Shown: piece by piece, positions 46,420-58,679 of the stretch | Numbering within the stretch: the first letter of the stretch is position 1 | Layout of the letters: every line of letters starts with the position of its first letter | Assembly: GCA_023525715.1 (NCBI GenBank) | Contig: CM042014.1 | Coordinates: 21,244,063-21,308,062, forward strand | Length of the DNA: 64,000 nt | Reading direction: 5' to 3' | From: Cichorium intybus | Taxonomy: Eukaryota > Streptophyta > Magnoliopsida > Asterales > Asteraceae | The notes under the pieces: model-generated | Database searches by the model: none | What the model was told of the DNA's origin: nothing | Seen by the model: only the letters and a program-made list of their open reading frames with translations | Position numbers and translations under genes: made by a program

Positions 46420-48951
46420 TGTAACACCTGGCTTTTAAAACAAAAACACCCCTGAAAAATTTTTCATTTAAAACACAGGTTTCAATACATAAAACCATAA
46501 CAAGGGGTATATTTTAATAGAAACGGGTACAAGTGTATCAAGGAGAGTATAAAATACCATAACTCCTTTAAAGCCGGGCTGCTACTGACAGCATCTAAGA
46601 GTCCCACTTCAAAGTCACGGACTCTATCTTGTCCCCTACCAGTATCATGCTAACCTGCAGGGACAGTAACAAACGGTATGAGCTACAAAGCTCAGTGAGT
46701 AATCATTCCTACAAATAACACGTATTAAATACAATCATGTATTTGTCTGGATATCGAATCCAAACTCCTAGCCTTACTGGCTGGCCGAATATCTCTTAGG
46801 ATTTCACATCCTAAATTATAGTCTTACAGACTATAACATAATAACCTGCATTTATCAATCCACGTCAGTTATTTGCACGTATAATCATATACAACTATTT
46901 CTGTCCCATATCTCTTAGTCACATCGGGCCGCACCGTATATCCTGGCTATTTAAGCCGCACACTGTATCATATATCATGGCTAAACAAGCCACACCCTGT
47001 ATCATAGCTATATAAGCTGCACCAAAACATTATCAGTATATAATTCATAGCTCGCAGGCCACACCAGCTGGGTTTGATAACCCGATAGCATAGCCAAAAG
47101 GCCGCACCATGTACCCGTAACAAAATCATAGCCAAACAGGCTGCACCAAATATCATAGCCCGAAGGCCGCATCGGAGACATAGCCCGAAGGCCGCACCGG
47201 AGTCATCGCCCGAAGGCCACATCGGAGACATAGCCCGAAGGCCGCACCGGAGTCATAGCCCGAAGGCCACATCGGAGACATAGCCCGAAGGCCGCACCGA
47301 AGTCATAGCCCAAAGGCCACATCGGAGACATAGCCCGAAGGCCGCACCGAAGTCATAGCCCGAAGGCCACATCGGAGACATAGCCCGAAGGCCGCACCGG
47401 TTGGATATACAATCCAAAAATCATAGCCATATAGGCCGCACCCATTGGATATAAAAATCCAGAAATCATTTGTGGCTCACGGCTCCGTTCTTGTCATTTC
47501 ATTGACTCACAGCTTATCCGGTATTGCCTTTTCACCATAACTTTAGATCATCATTTTCGTCCCCCAAACCTGTTTCAACCTGTAACAGTCCAATCAACAC
47601 ATATCATATGTGATGTCAGTGAGATTACTCACCTGGATGCTAACTGCATTTGAATCCCGGTTGATTCTTGCTTTTGCGTGCACCACAACCATTTTGTCCC
47701 ACACCTATATAATCATTTATATACCAAATGATTATAGGTTAATATTCATTTTAATTGATTCTAATGCATACGAGTCTAATATAGAACCAATTCCAAGCAA
47801 TAACCATTTTTATAAAATTTCCAATATACGTCCCGAAATACGCGTATTTCTGCTACAGTACTTTCGGGAGGTCGTATACGTATTCCGACAATTTTCTATG
47901 AAGTTTCATACCATATTGGACTTGTGTTTAAAATTTGAGGTCAAACGGACAAGCCTAACCCCAAATTCCAACTTCCAAAACTCAAAATAACTTAACAGGG
48001 GGCTGATTTTTGCTGCTGGCAGAGATCGCGACCCGATCTCTTAGAGATAGGGACTCGATCTAGATCGTGACCCGATCCTTAATAGATCACGACCCGATCT
48101 CTGCTGAACAGACCAGAATCACGATTTTTCAGCTACAAATCCCCATTTTCACGCATTTTAAGCCCTTAATACACGACTTAATGATCAGGGATTGTTCTAG
48201 GACTAAAACCTTTGTCTAATAACAAGTTTTAAACCATTACAAACACCTTAATCACACAAATTCATGATTTAGGGTTCTTGGCAAAATTCTCAAATTTATC
48301 AAGAATAGCATCCTACTTCCATTTTCTTGAGTTAAGTCCTTTCTAGCATGACTTAATGGAAGTAATAAACCATATAAATCACATAATCAAAACTGAAATG
48401 TACAAATTTCAGTTTCTAAAATACCAAACCAAGAACACTTCAAGAACTTGGTTAAAAATCAAGTTACTAACCTTAATTAACATAGGAATCACCAATTCCA
48501 TGCTATGATTCCAATTCCTTGCCTCAAGCTTCATGATTTCTGCAGAAATTTGCTCCTAAAATCATTCCCGTAGCTACACACAATGGCCAGTCAAAGAGAG
48601 TCAACTCTCTCTATATATATCACAAATTTTTACAAATTTGGTCCCTAAGTTCATTTTCTTGAACTTTGACCACAATAACCAAGTTTTATTACAATAAAAC
48701 TTTCATTTCTTACATTTTTGCCACAACCAACAATATTTTCAGAATTGGTCCTTCACTTGTCAAATGACCAAAATACCCTTTTGCGGTAAAACGACCAAAA
48801 TCAGTTTTTATAACATTTTAAGTCCAAAACTCAAAATATTATTTCAAACCAAATACTTTTCTGTCCAAAAGACCATTTTACCCTTCCAAGGTAAAATGAC
48901 CAATTTACCCTTTTATTATAATTATATAATAAAGCGTGTCTTGGCGTTACA
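46420..48951 (-). repeat. 5' LTR of the gypsy derivative
   Basis: 2532 bp and nearly identical to 40147-42677. Differences are seen at the first bases (acacctgg for acacccgc) and near 47061, 47900 and 48068. Confidence 0.92.
47154..47399. repeat. Tandem array in the 5' LTR, about 25-bp units
   Basis: Same array as at 40880-41125, with no unit gained or lost that I can see. Confidence 0.95.
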
Positions 48952-48956
48952 GATTG

Positions 48957-49440
48957 TCCACAAACTGGGTCCCACTTCCTTCCCCTATCGAGAAAATGAC
49001 CTTACTACCCCCCAAATTTTTGACCTGAACCGTAGTCATGTTGAAGTACATTCAATCCTCCTTGCATATTATTCGTATGCAACGAACGGTCAAAGGTCAA
49101 ATCCGCACCTTGTACACCCAAATTTTGCGGTCTGTTTTGATTTCCACCATAACTTGGAATTCCCAAATTACCCCTGATAGGAAAACGATTCCCGGTCAAC
49201 TCGGTTACGTGATTCCCCGGTGAGACTACTAAACCATACAAAACCGGCGGTCTCAACACGTGATTGTAAAATTTCCTTTAACTTTGGCTTTGACTTTGAG
49301 TTTGACCTTGATCGGTCATTAGAATCATGCCCACAAGCTGCTTCGGCTCCATAGCTATGGGAATCCCGTGAAGCAAATTTATCGGCTTTGTGATATTACT
49401 ATTATGCCCTTGTCGATTTTAGACTTTCCAGTCCTACAAC
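48957..49440 (-). pseudogene. Unassigned coding-like fragment, one frameshift
   Basis: The minus strand reads FASRDSHSYGAEAACGHDSN, DRSRSNSKSKPKLKEILQS, then in another frame PPVLYGLVVSPGNHVTELTG, NLGIPSYGGNQNRPQNLGVQ. The composition (Ser/Lys-rich then Gly/Asn/Gln-rich) is protein-like, with a frameshift near 49250. I cannot name the family. It may be a captured exon or a gag fragment. Confidence 0.35.
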
Positions 49441-49759
49441 TCTGAAGGTGTCACTCCCCACATGTCTGGTTGCAGAATTCCCTAAAAGTAAATTACACAA
49501 GAATGAATACAATATTAGAAATAATATAATAACCACAAATCACTAATTTCTGTTTTCAAAGCCATTCTTAAAGAGTAACATGTGAGATGTAAACCAGAGA
49601 AAAGATACAACCATCAAAACAACTATGCTACATGTAAGGGGCCAAAAGGTAATTTGAACAACCTTACTAACAGGGCTTCCTATGTGCCCTGTGGATTCCA
49701 ATTATGTTCATAAAATATAACCTGCAATTCTATCGGGTATATGTTATTTTTATCATATT

Positions 49760-49910
49760 TTTATCGTATTCAGCTTCATCGAAACTATAGTAAACTTTTT
49801 GGTCTCCATAAAACCGTTTGATCAAATGATCATAAACCTCGTCAACACTTACATTTTTTGTTGACAGTATCGCCTTCGAAATAATAAAATTTGAATCAGC
49901 GTCGTAATTG
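49760..49910 (-). pseudogene. Second PIF1-like helicase fragment
   Basis: The minus strand reads DADSNFIISKAILSTKNVSV, YDHLIKRFYGDQKVYYSFDE and AEYDKN. This is closely related to the corresponding 50 residues of the helicase at 30556-31350, but with independent differences. It is only a short internal piece. Confidence 0.88.
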
Positions 49911-51259
49911 TAGCATACTTACATTTTAAGTGATTCTTTGTCTTTAATCATTTTTAATCAAAATTCAATTTTACTTTAAAATTTTTGTAATATAATAGCT
50001 AAATTGAATCTCAATTTAGTTTATTACAGTACCCGTTTAACAAAAACTCAATGTTGACCAAATTTATTTTTGACCAAAATCATTTATGAATGAATTCAAA
50101 TTTTCTGCATAAAACATTCACATAGTGGTAGGCTGTTAAAGTGAAATTAGACCATAAGCACGATACCTAATCCCAACAGGCATTTCATCGAACACCTTGT
50201 AGGCTTGTATGCATTCATATTAAACACTTACTATAATTGGGAATGAACTATAATAACAATTGAAAATTTTAAACCAAACTATTAAACTACAATAACAACC
50301 GAAAATTTTAAACCAATGAGGTGTCACCTTACTTGAATTTGGCTGTGAGGATGAAAACCAGAGACCGATATTGCACTTTAATGGTCTCTGCATTATCCAA
50401 TGTTTTCACCACGTACTTGAACACAATCTATAAAACATAATATTTGAAGATTCTTTATTAAAAAAGTTAATATTATTGTAAATAATTGACAAAAAAAACC
50501 CAAAAAGTAAAAGTGACAATACTCTAACCATCCATTCAAGCATTGAGTTGTGACAACAGCTTCATAGACAACAAAACGTTCTGGTGTCCTCTTGTTGCCC
50601 TGTTTTCATTGTTCTAAACGGAATTCATAAAAAGAAATGTAAGAATGAATGTTTAAAATACTGAACCAAAAAAGTCAAAATTGAAGAATGAACAACTAAA
50701 AGAACCTTATGGCATACAAGTAGGGTGCAAAGTCACCATTTTTTGCATTTAATCCTCGTTTTTCACCTTTAATTACATATAGACAAATGTTTTGACATAA
50801 AAATAGGAATAAAAAATAGAGTTTCAACATAACAAGTACCTATCGTATGATCAAGATGGTTTCCTAATGTGCCCTTATGTTTAGAAAATTACCAATAGTT
50901 CTTAATTTCAATGCAATTGTGCCTATTCGTTTTACTTGGAACGGTGACAAAAAATATGTAAAAACATCAAAATGAGGAGCAAACTTGCAACTTCTGTAGA
51001 AATGTACATCAAAGTACCAGCGAATATGCCTTCCTTCTTGTATTTCATCTCATTCTGTCACAAATGTGATGAAATGGAAAAAGAAACAGCATCTGTTGAT
51101 GACAAAAAGTGACCACTGGTACAATTGTGGCATATGACGTCAAAAGAAACAATTAAAAAATCGATTGAAACTAACTTATAAACTATTATAGTTTGATAAA
51201 TAGAAAAAGAAAGAGCATAGAGTAACAAGATTCGCTGAAATTGCCTATAAATAAAGGAT
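49911..51259. other. No gene recognised
   Basis: AT-rich. Minus-strand 50330-50420 reads FKYVVKTLDNAETIKVQYRS, protein-like but unassigned. Nothing else seen. Confidence 0.4.
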
Positions 51260-51930
51260 GGGAGAGCAATGTTCAATGATTAGTTTTCTTTCGAGTGTTA
51301 GTTTCCTTTGTGTATGAGTTATTCGGTTTTCGGGTAATTCAGTTTTGGTAGTATAAAGATATAATTTACAATTAAGCGAAAAGTTTTCTTTAACATATAG
51401 TTTTGTTTTTTTAGGGGGGGGGGGAACCGCACAATGCATGGAGCGGTGAATAGTTTTTTTTCGCACGTATACAAATACGGGGATGATTAGTTTATTGTCG
51501 ACGATTAGTTTCTAGTTAGCATGTAGTTATTTTTGTTGAATTCTATTTATATGAAATGTCGAGATCTAAACTCGCACAATGTAATGGACGGTGAATAATT
51601 ATTTCAGTTGAATTATTTTATTGTCAGAGATTAGTTCCCTTTCGTAAACATATCATATATTTCAAAGAACACGCAATGTATTGATAAGTATTATTTATTA
51701 CTTGTATATAATGTTTTATTTGATTGGACTTAAATTTATAAGTCTTAATGAGTTCGTTACATAATGCGTTATTGTTTTCGTCCAAATGTTTCATTTGTTG
51801 CATGAGTGGAATTAGTTTTATTATAAGGTTTGGTGAATAATTTCTTGTCTTCATTTCGTCAAATCCTTTCGTTTCAACAATTGGTATCTCCTCGAAAACA
51901 TATTATATTCCAAAAAATATGCAATATTAT
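51260..51930. repeat. Degenerate Helitron-type sub-terminal sequence with an 11-G run
   Basis: A G run at 51414-51424 followed by 'aaccgcacaatgcatgg' and 'agcggtgaatagttttt' resembles the sequence inside the Helitron ends at 2766 and 38620 ('gcggcg...gtgaatagttt'). Similar 'cgcacaatgtaatgg' blocks recur to about 51690. No CTAG terminus is found. Confidence 0.4.
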
Positions 51931-53118
51931 AAGTGTTAAATATTTTCCTTTCGAGGGTGGGGGTTAAATGTCATGGGATACACATGGTATAAACACATAA
52001 GTTTACTTTTATGTGTTTCACGACCACCACATTCCCTTAAAACCTGAGTCCCCGGGACCCCGAGACATTGGCTTCCGCCAGTCATCGATTCAAATCCTAT
52101 CTTTTTTTTGGTATGCCGCCCTGAGGAGGCAAAAGGGTCACTATGAGGTCATTTTCAAAACAACCTATACACCTCTCCACTTGCTATTTTCCAGGTGTCC
52201 CAATTTTGGTTTGATTCCAAAGAAAAGGTTGTAGATGTTTAATAATTTGTGAATATTAACATTTAGAATAAAATATGGGAACATAAAAATTATCACAAGT
52301 TTATGAAAAGTAACATGTTTCACCAGCTTACTTTTCTCGATTACGTTTAACAAACATTAAACAAATTCATACTTTCCGCCTAGAGGTTTAATTTGACAGC
52401 AAGACCATAAAACAGGAACGAAAACAAATTTTTTTTCATAAAAACATAAACTAAAAACTATAAACACCAGTTCCATTGTCGAATCTGTCGTGATCAATTA
52501 TTTAAGCTTGAAGGAGTTGCCGATTATAGAAAGATATAATGAGGGTATTTTAATAAAGTAGGCGTAATCTTATTTAAAATATGTTTTTTTATTTAAGATT
52601 AACTATTATTAACCTAATCTTTTGGGTATATATGTGATTTTTTTTTAAATTTATAAGAATTTAGAAGGATATATACATAATTATAAAAATTTGTAAAAAC
52701 ATAAAAAGTTCTCCCTTTTAAAAAACCCATTCAATTATGTTTTTTACCTTTTAAATTTAACCCATTATATAGGTTTAGATGATAAGTCATAAGTTACCTG
52801 ATACATATGTGACGTGGACATAATTGTAAACTTAACTTCATACGTGGATTTAGATACATGGACAACGACTACATTAATTAGGTTTATATAGAACTATAAT
52901 ACCACAGCCGTAATTGCAATTCCAAATCTATTTCACGATGTATTAGAGGAGAAGTTGAACAAATGTCTAATCCCGTGTTTCGACTTCGTTCGTCAGATCT
53001 ATTTCGAATTCGTTCAATTCTGTAGATGATAAAGTTTGTTTGTTCGATTCAAATCGTTATTAAGGAAAGCTGAGTTACTTAAACCGATTGATAAAAGGTA
53101 GGAGTAAAATCACCATCC
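51931..53118. other. No gene recognised
   Basis: AT-rich, apart from a 200-bp GC-richer patch at about 52010-52200 that carries an isolated 'cgattcaaatcc' box. Confidence 0.4.
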
Positions 53119-53253
53119 ATGGCCTCGTCATGTTCGTATTCTTCGAAATGGAGCAACCGTCCGGTAAAACAGATGAAAGTAGATGCTATTATCGAATATC
53201 GTAGCCCGAATGTGGAAATCAAAGTCAAAATTGAACCCGGGACGACGTTTTAA
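53119..53253 (+). CDS. Small ORF of 44 codons, possible exon remnant
   Basis: MASSCSYSSKWSNRPVKQMK, VDAIIEYRSPNVEIKVKIEP, GTTF, stop. The Ser-rich start, then PVKQ...IEYRS...PG.. F, faintly recalls plant GRF-type zinc-finger openings of transposon-associated proteins, but the cysteines are missing. Preceded by 'caccatccATGG'. Low confidence that it is expressed. Confidence 0.25.
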   Translation: MASSCSYSSKWSNRPVKQMKVDAIIEYRSPNVEIKVKIEPGTTF

Positions 53254-53373
53254 CAATCAATTACAAAATTGATTAATTATAAAGCTTTAATCAATGAACT
53301 GATTTTTGAATCAAGGGGAAAGAAATCAAAAATTGCAGAATTGTCGAAGACAAAGTGCTTCTTACTTTGTACT

Positions 53374-53580
53374 AAATTTGTGGAATAGCAACCAACTATG
53401 TTATTGGTCTATCTAATTAGCAACCTACTTAGCATTTGAATCAGACCTAGTAAAGTTTAAATTTGTGGAATAGCAACCAACTTTGTTATTGGTCTGTCTA
53501 ATTAGCAACCTACTTAACATTTGAAACTGACCTGGTAAAGTTCAAATCAGTGGAATAGGAATCAAATTTTCAACCGATTA
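53374..53580. repeat. 85-bp tandem repeat, two full copies plus a partial
   Basis: Units start at 53374, 53459 and 53544 with 'aaatttgtggaatagcaacc' (the third diverged). Scrambled pieces ('gacctggtaaagttt', 'ttagcaac') continue to about 53760. Confidence 0.88.
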
Positions 53581-54936
53581 TATTGTATGGCCGGATTTGT
53601 GAATCACACATGATAAAGCCTATATAATTCAGACTTGGTAAAGTTCAATCTTATTTTCAACCAAATTTGAAGCAGACCTGGTAAAGTTTATCGAATTAGC
53701 AACTTACTTTGCAATGGTAGGAATAGCATTTCAATTAGACTTGGTAAAGTTCAATTTTGTTGACTTGATTATCATAAGGATATAACTGATGGTAATCGAA
53801 ATCTTTCCTACTGCTGTAAAGAAGTTCATACGGTCTGCCTACATGAATATAACTGATGCTTTGCTTCTGATGCAGAATTGGCAACCAACTTTGGACTAAA
53901 TCTGTGGAATAGCAACCAACTATGGCTGCATGCACAGAATTGGTCCTTTTTTCATCCATATTTTATTGATTGCAAACAAAGCTAAATTCATACAAGAAAT
54001 GTGGATTGTCCATGCACAGAATTGGTCCCTTTTTATTCATCCAAATTTTTAACAACCTAATTTACAAGAAAGGTTTATTTGCATAAATAACAGAAATGGT
54101 CCTTATAATAATTAACGGCACAACAAATAACAATATATTACATCAAATTACATAAGTTCCCTTAAAATCTAATAAAATTATTGACTCCCCATTATATTAC
54201 AACAGTATATACCTTTGTAATTTTTTTTAAGACGATGGCATTTCTTTTGCCAAATAATGCGAAATACAATTAACAGCATTACAAATACAAAATTTTATTA
54301 TCACTTACAAATTGAAGAGATGCCATTTCTTTTGCCAAAATATTCGGCTTCACCGATCCACACTGTTCTTCTACTTTAATGCTCAAGAACAAAATTAAAG
54401 AGTTGGATATGTTTCCTAAATCTAGACTACAATATTTTTAGACCTTTGAAAACATGAATCTATAGCACCTACAAAATCAAAAAATGGAAACATATTCCTA
54501 TTAGGGTTTGACAAAATGTTAAAAAGAGGTGACACGAAGGGTATATGATTAAATGGGACAAAAAGACATACTTTTCAATGGAAGAAACAATTAAACCAAA
54601 TATGCACAAAGACCAACAGTAATTGTTTCTTTAAGGACCATTTTGTCAACAGATGCAGTAACTAGTAATAGGGGTCTTGTCATGCTATCTTCATGTGAGT
54701 AGTGCTAGATAAAAATTTCCATACATCTTGTTGAATATCACTGTATCAATGAATCTGACAATAAACTAATCAAACAAATAGAGATTGAAATCATTACCAG
54801 CTTAACAACTACTTTTTCCTCACTTTGAATATTAACTCCTGCATATCATCAAATAAAGAAACTAAATAACTACTGAAGAAATTATATACATAAACAAAAC
54901 TAATATACATAAACAAACATTAAAATCAGGGAATAC
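53581..54936. other. No gene; short direct repeats
   Basis: 'gcacagaattggtcc' occurs at about 53933 and 54016, and 'gccatttcttttgccaaa' near 54236 and 54324. No coding sequence recognised. Confidence 0.45.
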
Positions 54937-55012
54937 CTTAATAAACTTCACCGAAAGCTCCACTCCCAATTTTCCTCCCAGTCTTAAACTTGCCACCAAC
55001 AACATGATCCGT
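54937..55012 (-). pseudogene. Captured casein kinase 1 exon 1
   Basis: The minus strand reads (T)DHVVGGKFKTGRKIGSGAFG, then EVY, ending at a GT donor (AAG|gtattc). Plant CK1-like kinases begin MDHVIGGKFKLGRKIGSGSFGE, containing the glycine-rich ATP loop GxGxFG. ATG has become ACG, and the tail reads TTTATTAAG with an in-frame stop where Leu-Gly is expected. Only the first exon's start is present, so no kinase is made. It is in the same orientation as the neighbouring captured fragments. Confidence 0.8.
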
Positions 55013-55183
55013 GATTCTTTATTTGATAGACTTATGAATCCCAATTCAGACCCAAATAAACCAATTTTATATCTCAAATCACAGCCTGAAAGAAACAACT
55101 AAACCTTAGTTAAGTAATTACCAAGATGTACAGCTATTTATTTAGCACTTTGACATTAGAGTTTAGAACCCGTACAAGTACTA

Positions 55184-55584
55184 TGCCCTTCCAACCTTCT
55201 TCTGATATCTATTAAATAATGTCATTCAAAATGACTACGCTAATTGTAATCATTAGAAATAAACCAACAACCAAGATGATAGATTTGGATAAGAAAACTC
55301 ACCAGATTCAGTTTCCGTTGACAGTAAGAACTTGAGAGCTAGTCACAACAACAATTTGAATCCCACATATGACCTGTAACAATATATAAAAAAATTGTAC
55401 AATACAAAGAATGTTAAACCCAACAACAGAGATAATAAGTTTGTATCCCTTCCAACCTTCTTCTGATTATGCTAACCTATTAAATAACGTCATTCAAAAT
55501 GACTATGCTAATTGTAATAATTAGAAATAAACCCAGATGATAGATTTGGATAAGAAAACTCACCCGATTCAGTTTCCGTTTACA
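55184..55584. repeat. Two-copy segmental duplication, about 262 bp apart
   Basis: 'cccttccaaccttcttctga' through 'gattcagtttccgtt' occurs at about 55184-55333 and 55446-55584 with about ten differences and a small indel. Confidence 0.85.
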
Positions 55585-55800
55585 GTTAACAACATAATTG
55601 AATATTAGATTATGCATTATCGGTTGACTTATAGAAAAGGAACTAAAATATTGTAAATAAATGGTATGTATATCAAAGATATACCATAAATTTTTGCTTC
55701 AAATATCTAACGATGCCAAATGCTAGCTATTTGAATGCCAATGTAAGTGTCAAAATAGAATGTAAAGTTAGTCATACATGCCAATGTAATTGTCAAAATA

Positions 55801-55990
55801 GAATTTCATTCGAAAAAGAAGTTGGTTCATCGGATTGGTATTAGCATATTTGCAATTAATCCTTAAAATAATAATGATTATAGAATACATTTGTCCCTCT
55901 AGAAAGTACATAACATATTCCAATTCTTTTGACAGATTTCATTCCTTCCAAAAACATTCTACAAACCAGACGATAAATTACAAAAGTAAC
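55801..55990 (-). repeat. Helitron sub-terminal sequence plus intron of the hnRNP Q capture
   Basis: From 'atttcattcgaaaaagaagt' onward this matches 29330-29518, inside the 3' end of the 29248 Helitron. It lacks the terminal hairpin and CTAG. Confidence 0.8.
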
Positions 55991-56114
55991 CTTGTTATCG
56001 GCGTCTCCTAGTTCCTCATTATTAATGCTTTTAGCACATGTTAAAGCTGAACCGTGTGTTCCAAATGTGATGGATCCATAATCTTTTCTTCTTGCAGAAG
56101 ACATATTACGGCCA
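55991..56114 (-). pseudogene. Captured hnRNP Q-like RRM exon, copy 2 (shorter, frame intact)
   Basis: The minus strand reads MSSARRKDYGSITFGTHGSA, LTCAKSINNEELGDADNK and then a GT donor. This is the second half of the RRM exon found at 29519-29737. It keeps the Arg codon and the base lost in copy 1, so it is the better-preserved copy. At 56114 the homology stops and the sequence switches to other exon-like DNA in a different frame, a chimeric junction. Confidence 0.8.
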
Positions 56115-56280
56115 ATGTATCACCGAGAAAGAAGTCCATTTTCAGACCAACGTGAACCAAAGGCCCTTCTTTTACATCATTTCGGTCTGAAATCAAAGTA
56201 GTCATGCAAGAAATACGTACTTACCTTGAAGATTCTCTATGGCATTCTGTCGAACAGTTGTTATGTGTTGCCTTATCAAG
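56113..56280 (-). other. Two exon-like pieces, unassigned
   Basis: The minus strand reads IRQHITTVRQNAIENLQ, then a donor (CAAG|gtaagt at 56224), an intron of 38 bases, an acceptor (gatttcag), and DRNDVKEGPLVHVGLKMDFF, LGDT. The pieces join in frame if spliced, but the intron is too short for normal plant splicing. Family unknown. Confidence 0.3.
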
Positions 56281-56924
56281 CTTAAAAACAAAAGAAAATT
56301 AAGCAAAAATAAGGTTTGCATCAATATATCATATAAATAAACAAAAAACCGATGGATTAGGTTAAGCATAAAATATCACAAAAGTATTCAAGCACGTTTC
56401 TCACAAAAATTAAACCAAACAAATGCGTTGTTTTTGAAACCTGAAAAATAAGAGCATAAAAAGTGGACTCACATCGCATTAAGCTAGAGTAAGGAAAGGA
56501 GCAAATCAATCAGCGCAACACCAAGAATTCCATAAATTATCATGTGTTATTCTAAAGCCAAAAAACGAAACCCACCTAGATTTTTCGTGACCAGAGCATT
56601 TAGGGCTTCCAATTTACCAGTGATCAAGTCAATCACAATGTTACTATAAATTTCTGTAAATATAAGAGCATTAGATCAAACCTGATTTCTGCAATTTCAC
56701 GAAAGATTTAACCTGAAACAAAACATAAAAACATTTTTTCGAACCTGAAACCAAATCATCTTGAATCCAAATCAACATGAGAAGAAGCTGATAACAACAA
56801 AGAAGCCAATGCGCAAGTTGAGGTGGGTAAATCAAAAATCGAAATTTGTAAAACATACAAAAAAACAACATAAACAAATATGAGGAGTGAAGGTTGTGCA
56901 ATGTTTATTGTGGTTGTTTTGAAA
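56281..56924. other. No gene recognised
   Basis: AT-rich with short frames only. Confidence 0.45.
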
Positions 56925-57640
56925 GAACATTGCTAAAAAAACCATGTTTTGAAAGTACGTTGCTAAAAACCCATCTTTTGAAAAGTATGTTGCTAAAAAA
57001 CCATATTTTGAATAATACATTGCTAAAAAACCATATTTTCGAAAGTACGTTGCTAAAAAATGCAACTAATTATGAACAATCATAGCAACTATACAATTAT
57101 TATTTAACAAACCATGTTTTGTAAGTACGTTGCTAAAAAAACCATGTTTTGAAAGTAAATTGCTAAAAAAATCTTTAGAAAAGTACATCGCAAAAAAACC
57201 ACATTTTGGAAGTACGTTGCTAAAAGACGCAACTAATTATGAACTGTACAGCAACTATACAATTATCATTTAAAAAACAATGTTTTTGAAAGTACGTTGC
57301 TAAAAAATCATTTTTTGAAAGTACGTTGCTTAAAAAACATCTTTTGAAAAGTACATTGCTAAAAAAACATTTTTTGAAAGTACGTTGCTAAAAAATGCAA
57401 CTAATTATTAACAGTGACAACAACTACACAATTATTCTTTAAAAATCATTTATTTAAAAAGTACGTTACTAAAAAAACCATGTTTTGAAGTACGTTGATA
57501 AAAAACCATCTTTTGAAAAGTACGTTGCTAAAAATCCATCTTTTGAAAGTACATTGCTACAAAGGCAACTAATTATGAACAGTGATAACAACTATACAAT
57601 TATTATTTAAAAACCCGTCTTTTAAAAAGTACGTTGCTAA
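56925..57640. repeat. Minisatellite, core GAAAGTACGTTGCTAAAAAA
   Basis: About 20 units of 25-35 bp, 'ttttgaaagtacgttgctaa' plus 'aaaaccat', are grouped into blocks. The blocks are separated by four near-copies of 'tgcaactaattatgaac' / 'caactatacaattatt', so there is a higher-order repeat of roughly 170 bp. The same core occurs singly in Helitron DNA near 31385 and 39118. Confidence 0.93.
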
Positions 57641-58178
57641 AAGTTTTATTATCTAATTAGTTTTGTTTTGGAGACATTTAGTATCTCAAAAAATATATAA
57701 TACTTTCATTTTAGTCATAGTTTCAAATTTGTATGCTAATTTTTCTTATTGGTATATAGAAGTTTATAAAATTGCCCTGCTTTGCAATCATAAAACATCA
57801 AATTGCAACATACACAATTTTTCCCATTAGCACGTTCCAAGTATCAATTTGAACAATATCACCTCTGTACAAGATTTAAGTATCCCTATGTACATCAATG
57901 TCAACCCAATTAATAAACCCAACACCAAATGGTTTGAAGGAAATGTGTCTTTCACAATGCTAGTAAGTTTCAGGATCTCTAACTTGATTGATATACCTAA
58001 TGTTCAAAAAAAAGCCGTTCCAAAAAAAAAAAAAACTAATGTTCAAAGAGAGATAGGATCTTAAAGATCTAATAAAAACAACTATACATTAACTTTACAC
58101 ACAAAGCTAATTATATAATTGAATTATAGTGAACTAAGGACCATATATAAATACCCAAGTTAGCTTCTTGCTAGACAA
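57641..58178. other. No firm gene; protein-like frame
   Basis: The plus-strand frame at 57849-58064 includes SIPMYINVNPINKPNTKWFE and GNVSFTMLVS, which looks coding-like but is unassigned. Confidence 0.3.
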
Positions 58179-58306
58179 CTATTCTGACACAAAACCGTCA
58201 TACATGAGTCCAATTGTCTTGATATAATTAAGATCGGTTTCTTGTTTCGCATGATTAGACAGTTGTTGGCAAAAGTACTTCGTCTTGCCAAGTAGTTCTC
58301 TATATT
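58179..58306 (-). other. Exon-like fragment, unassigned
   Basis: After AG acceptors (ggtagtag) the minus strand reads KYRELLGKTKYFCQQLSNHA, KQETDLNYIKTIGLMYDGFV and SE, stop. It is clearly protein-like. I do not recognise the family. Confidence 0.4.
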
Positions 58307-58679
58307 TCTACTACCAGACCTGTCAAAACATGATTTTTCAAAAAATTTCACATAAACTAAAAAATTAAACAGATATAAACATAGTCTAGTAAGCGAAATT
58401 AACCTAAAATTATGCTTAACAGCAATTGTCAAACTTGTGGCTTATAAGAACTTTAAAATTGAAGTAAGAAATAATGATAGATCCAAGAACACCATGTACC
58501 CAAAATTAACCATTTTTACTTAATAAGGTGCAGTTTGGTTCCTGAGGTTCTATGTGCATTTTTTTTCCATGTGAAGATTGAAGGCTAACAGGTGTTGGTT
58601 TTTGGTGCTGCTAATTTTCGTCTGTGGTCTTGTATTTAGCAATTCGTTCTTGCTGGCTATTAATGCAAGTCTGGGAAAA
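58307..58679. other. No gene recognised
   Basis: Nothing seen. Confidence 0.4.

Larger units (their letters stand above)
40147..48951 (-). mobile_element. Very young large-LTR gypsy derivative with decayed pol
   Basis: LTRs at 40147-42677 and 46420-48951 begin TGTAACGCC and end GTGTTACA on the minus strand. They differ at only a handful of positions over 2.53 kb. A perfect GATTG duplication flanks it (40142-40146 and 48952-48956). AAGGAGGGGAGAATT precedes the 3' LTR and TTGGTATCAGAGCC follows the 5' LTR. The 3.74-kb interior contains badly decayed gypsy reverse transcriptase and no usable ORF. The element therefore moved very recently with enzymes supplied in trans. It inserted into Helitron sequence. 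Confidence 0.92.

Noticed and set aside
52010..52210. Possible tRNA-derived SINE with a B-box-like CGATTCAAATCC
   Set aside because: No A box at the right distance, no poly-A or other 3' tail, no target duplication.
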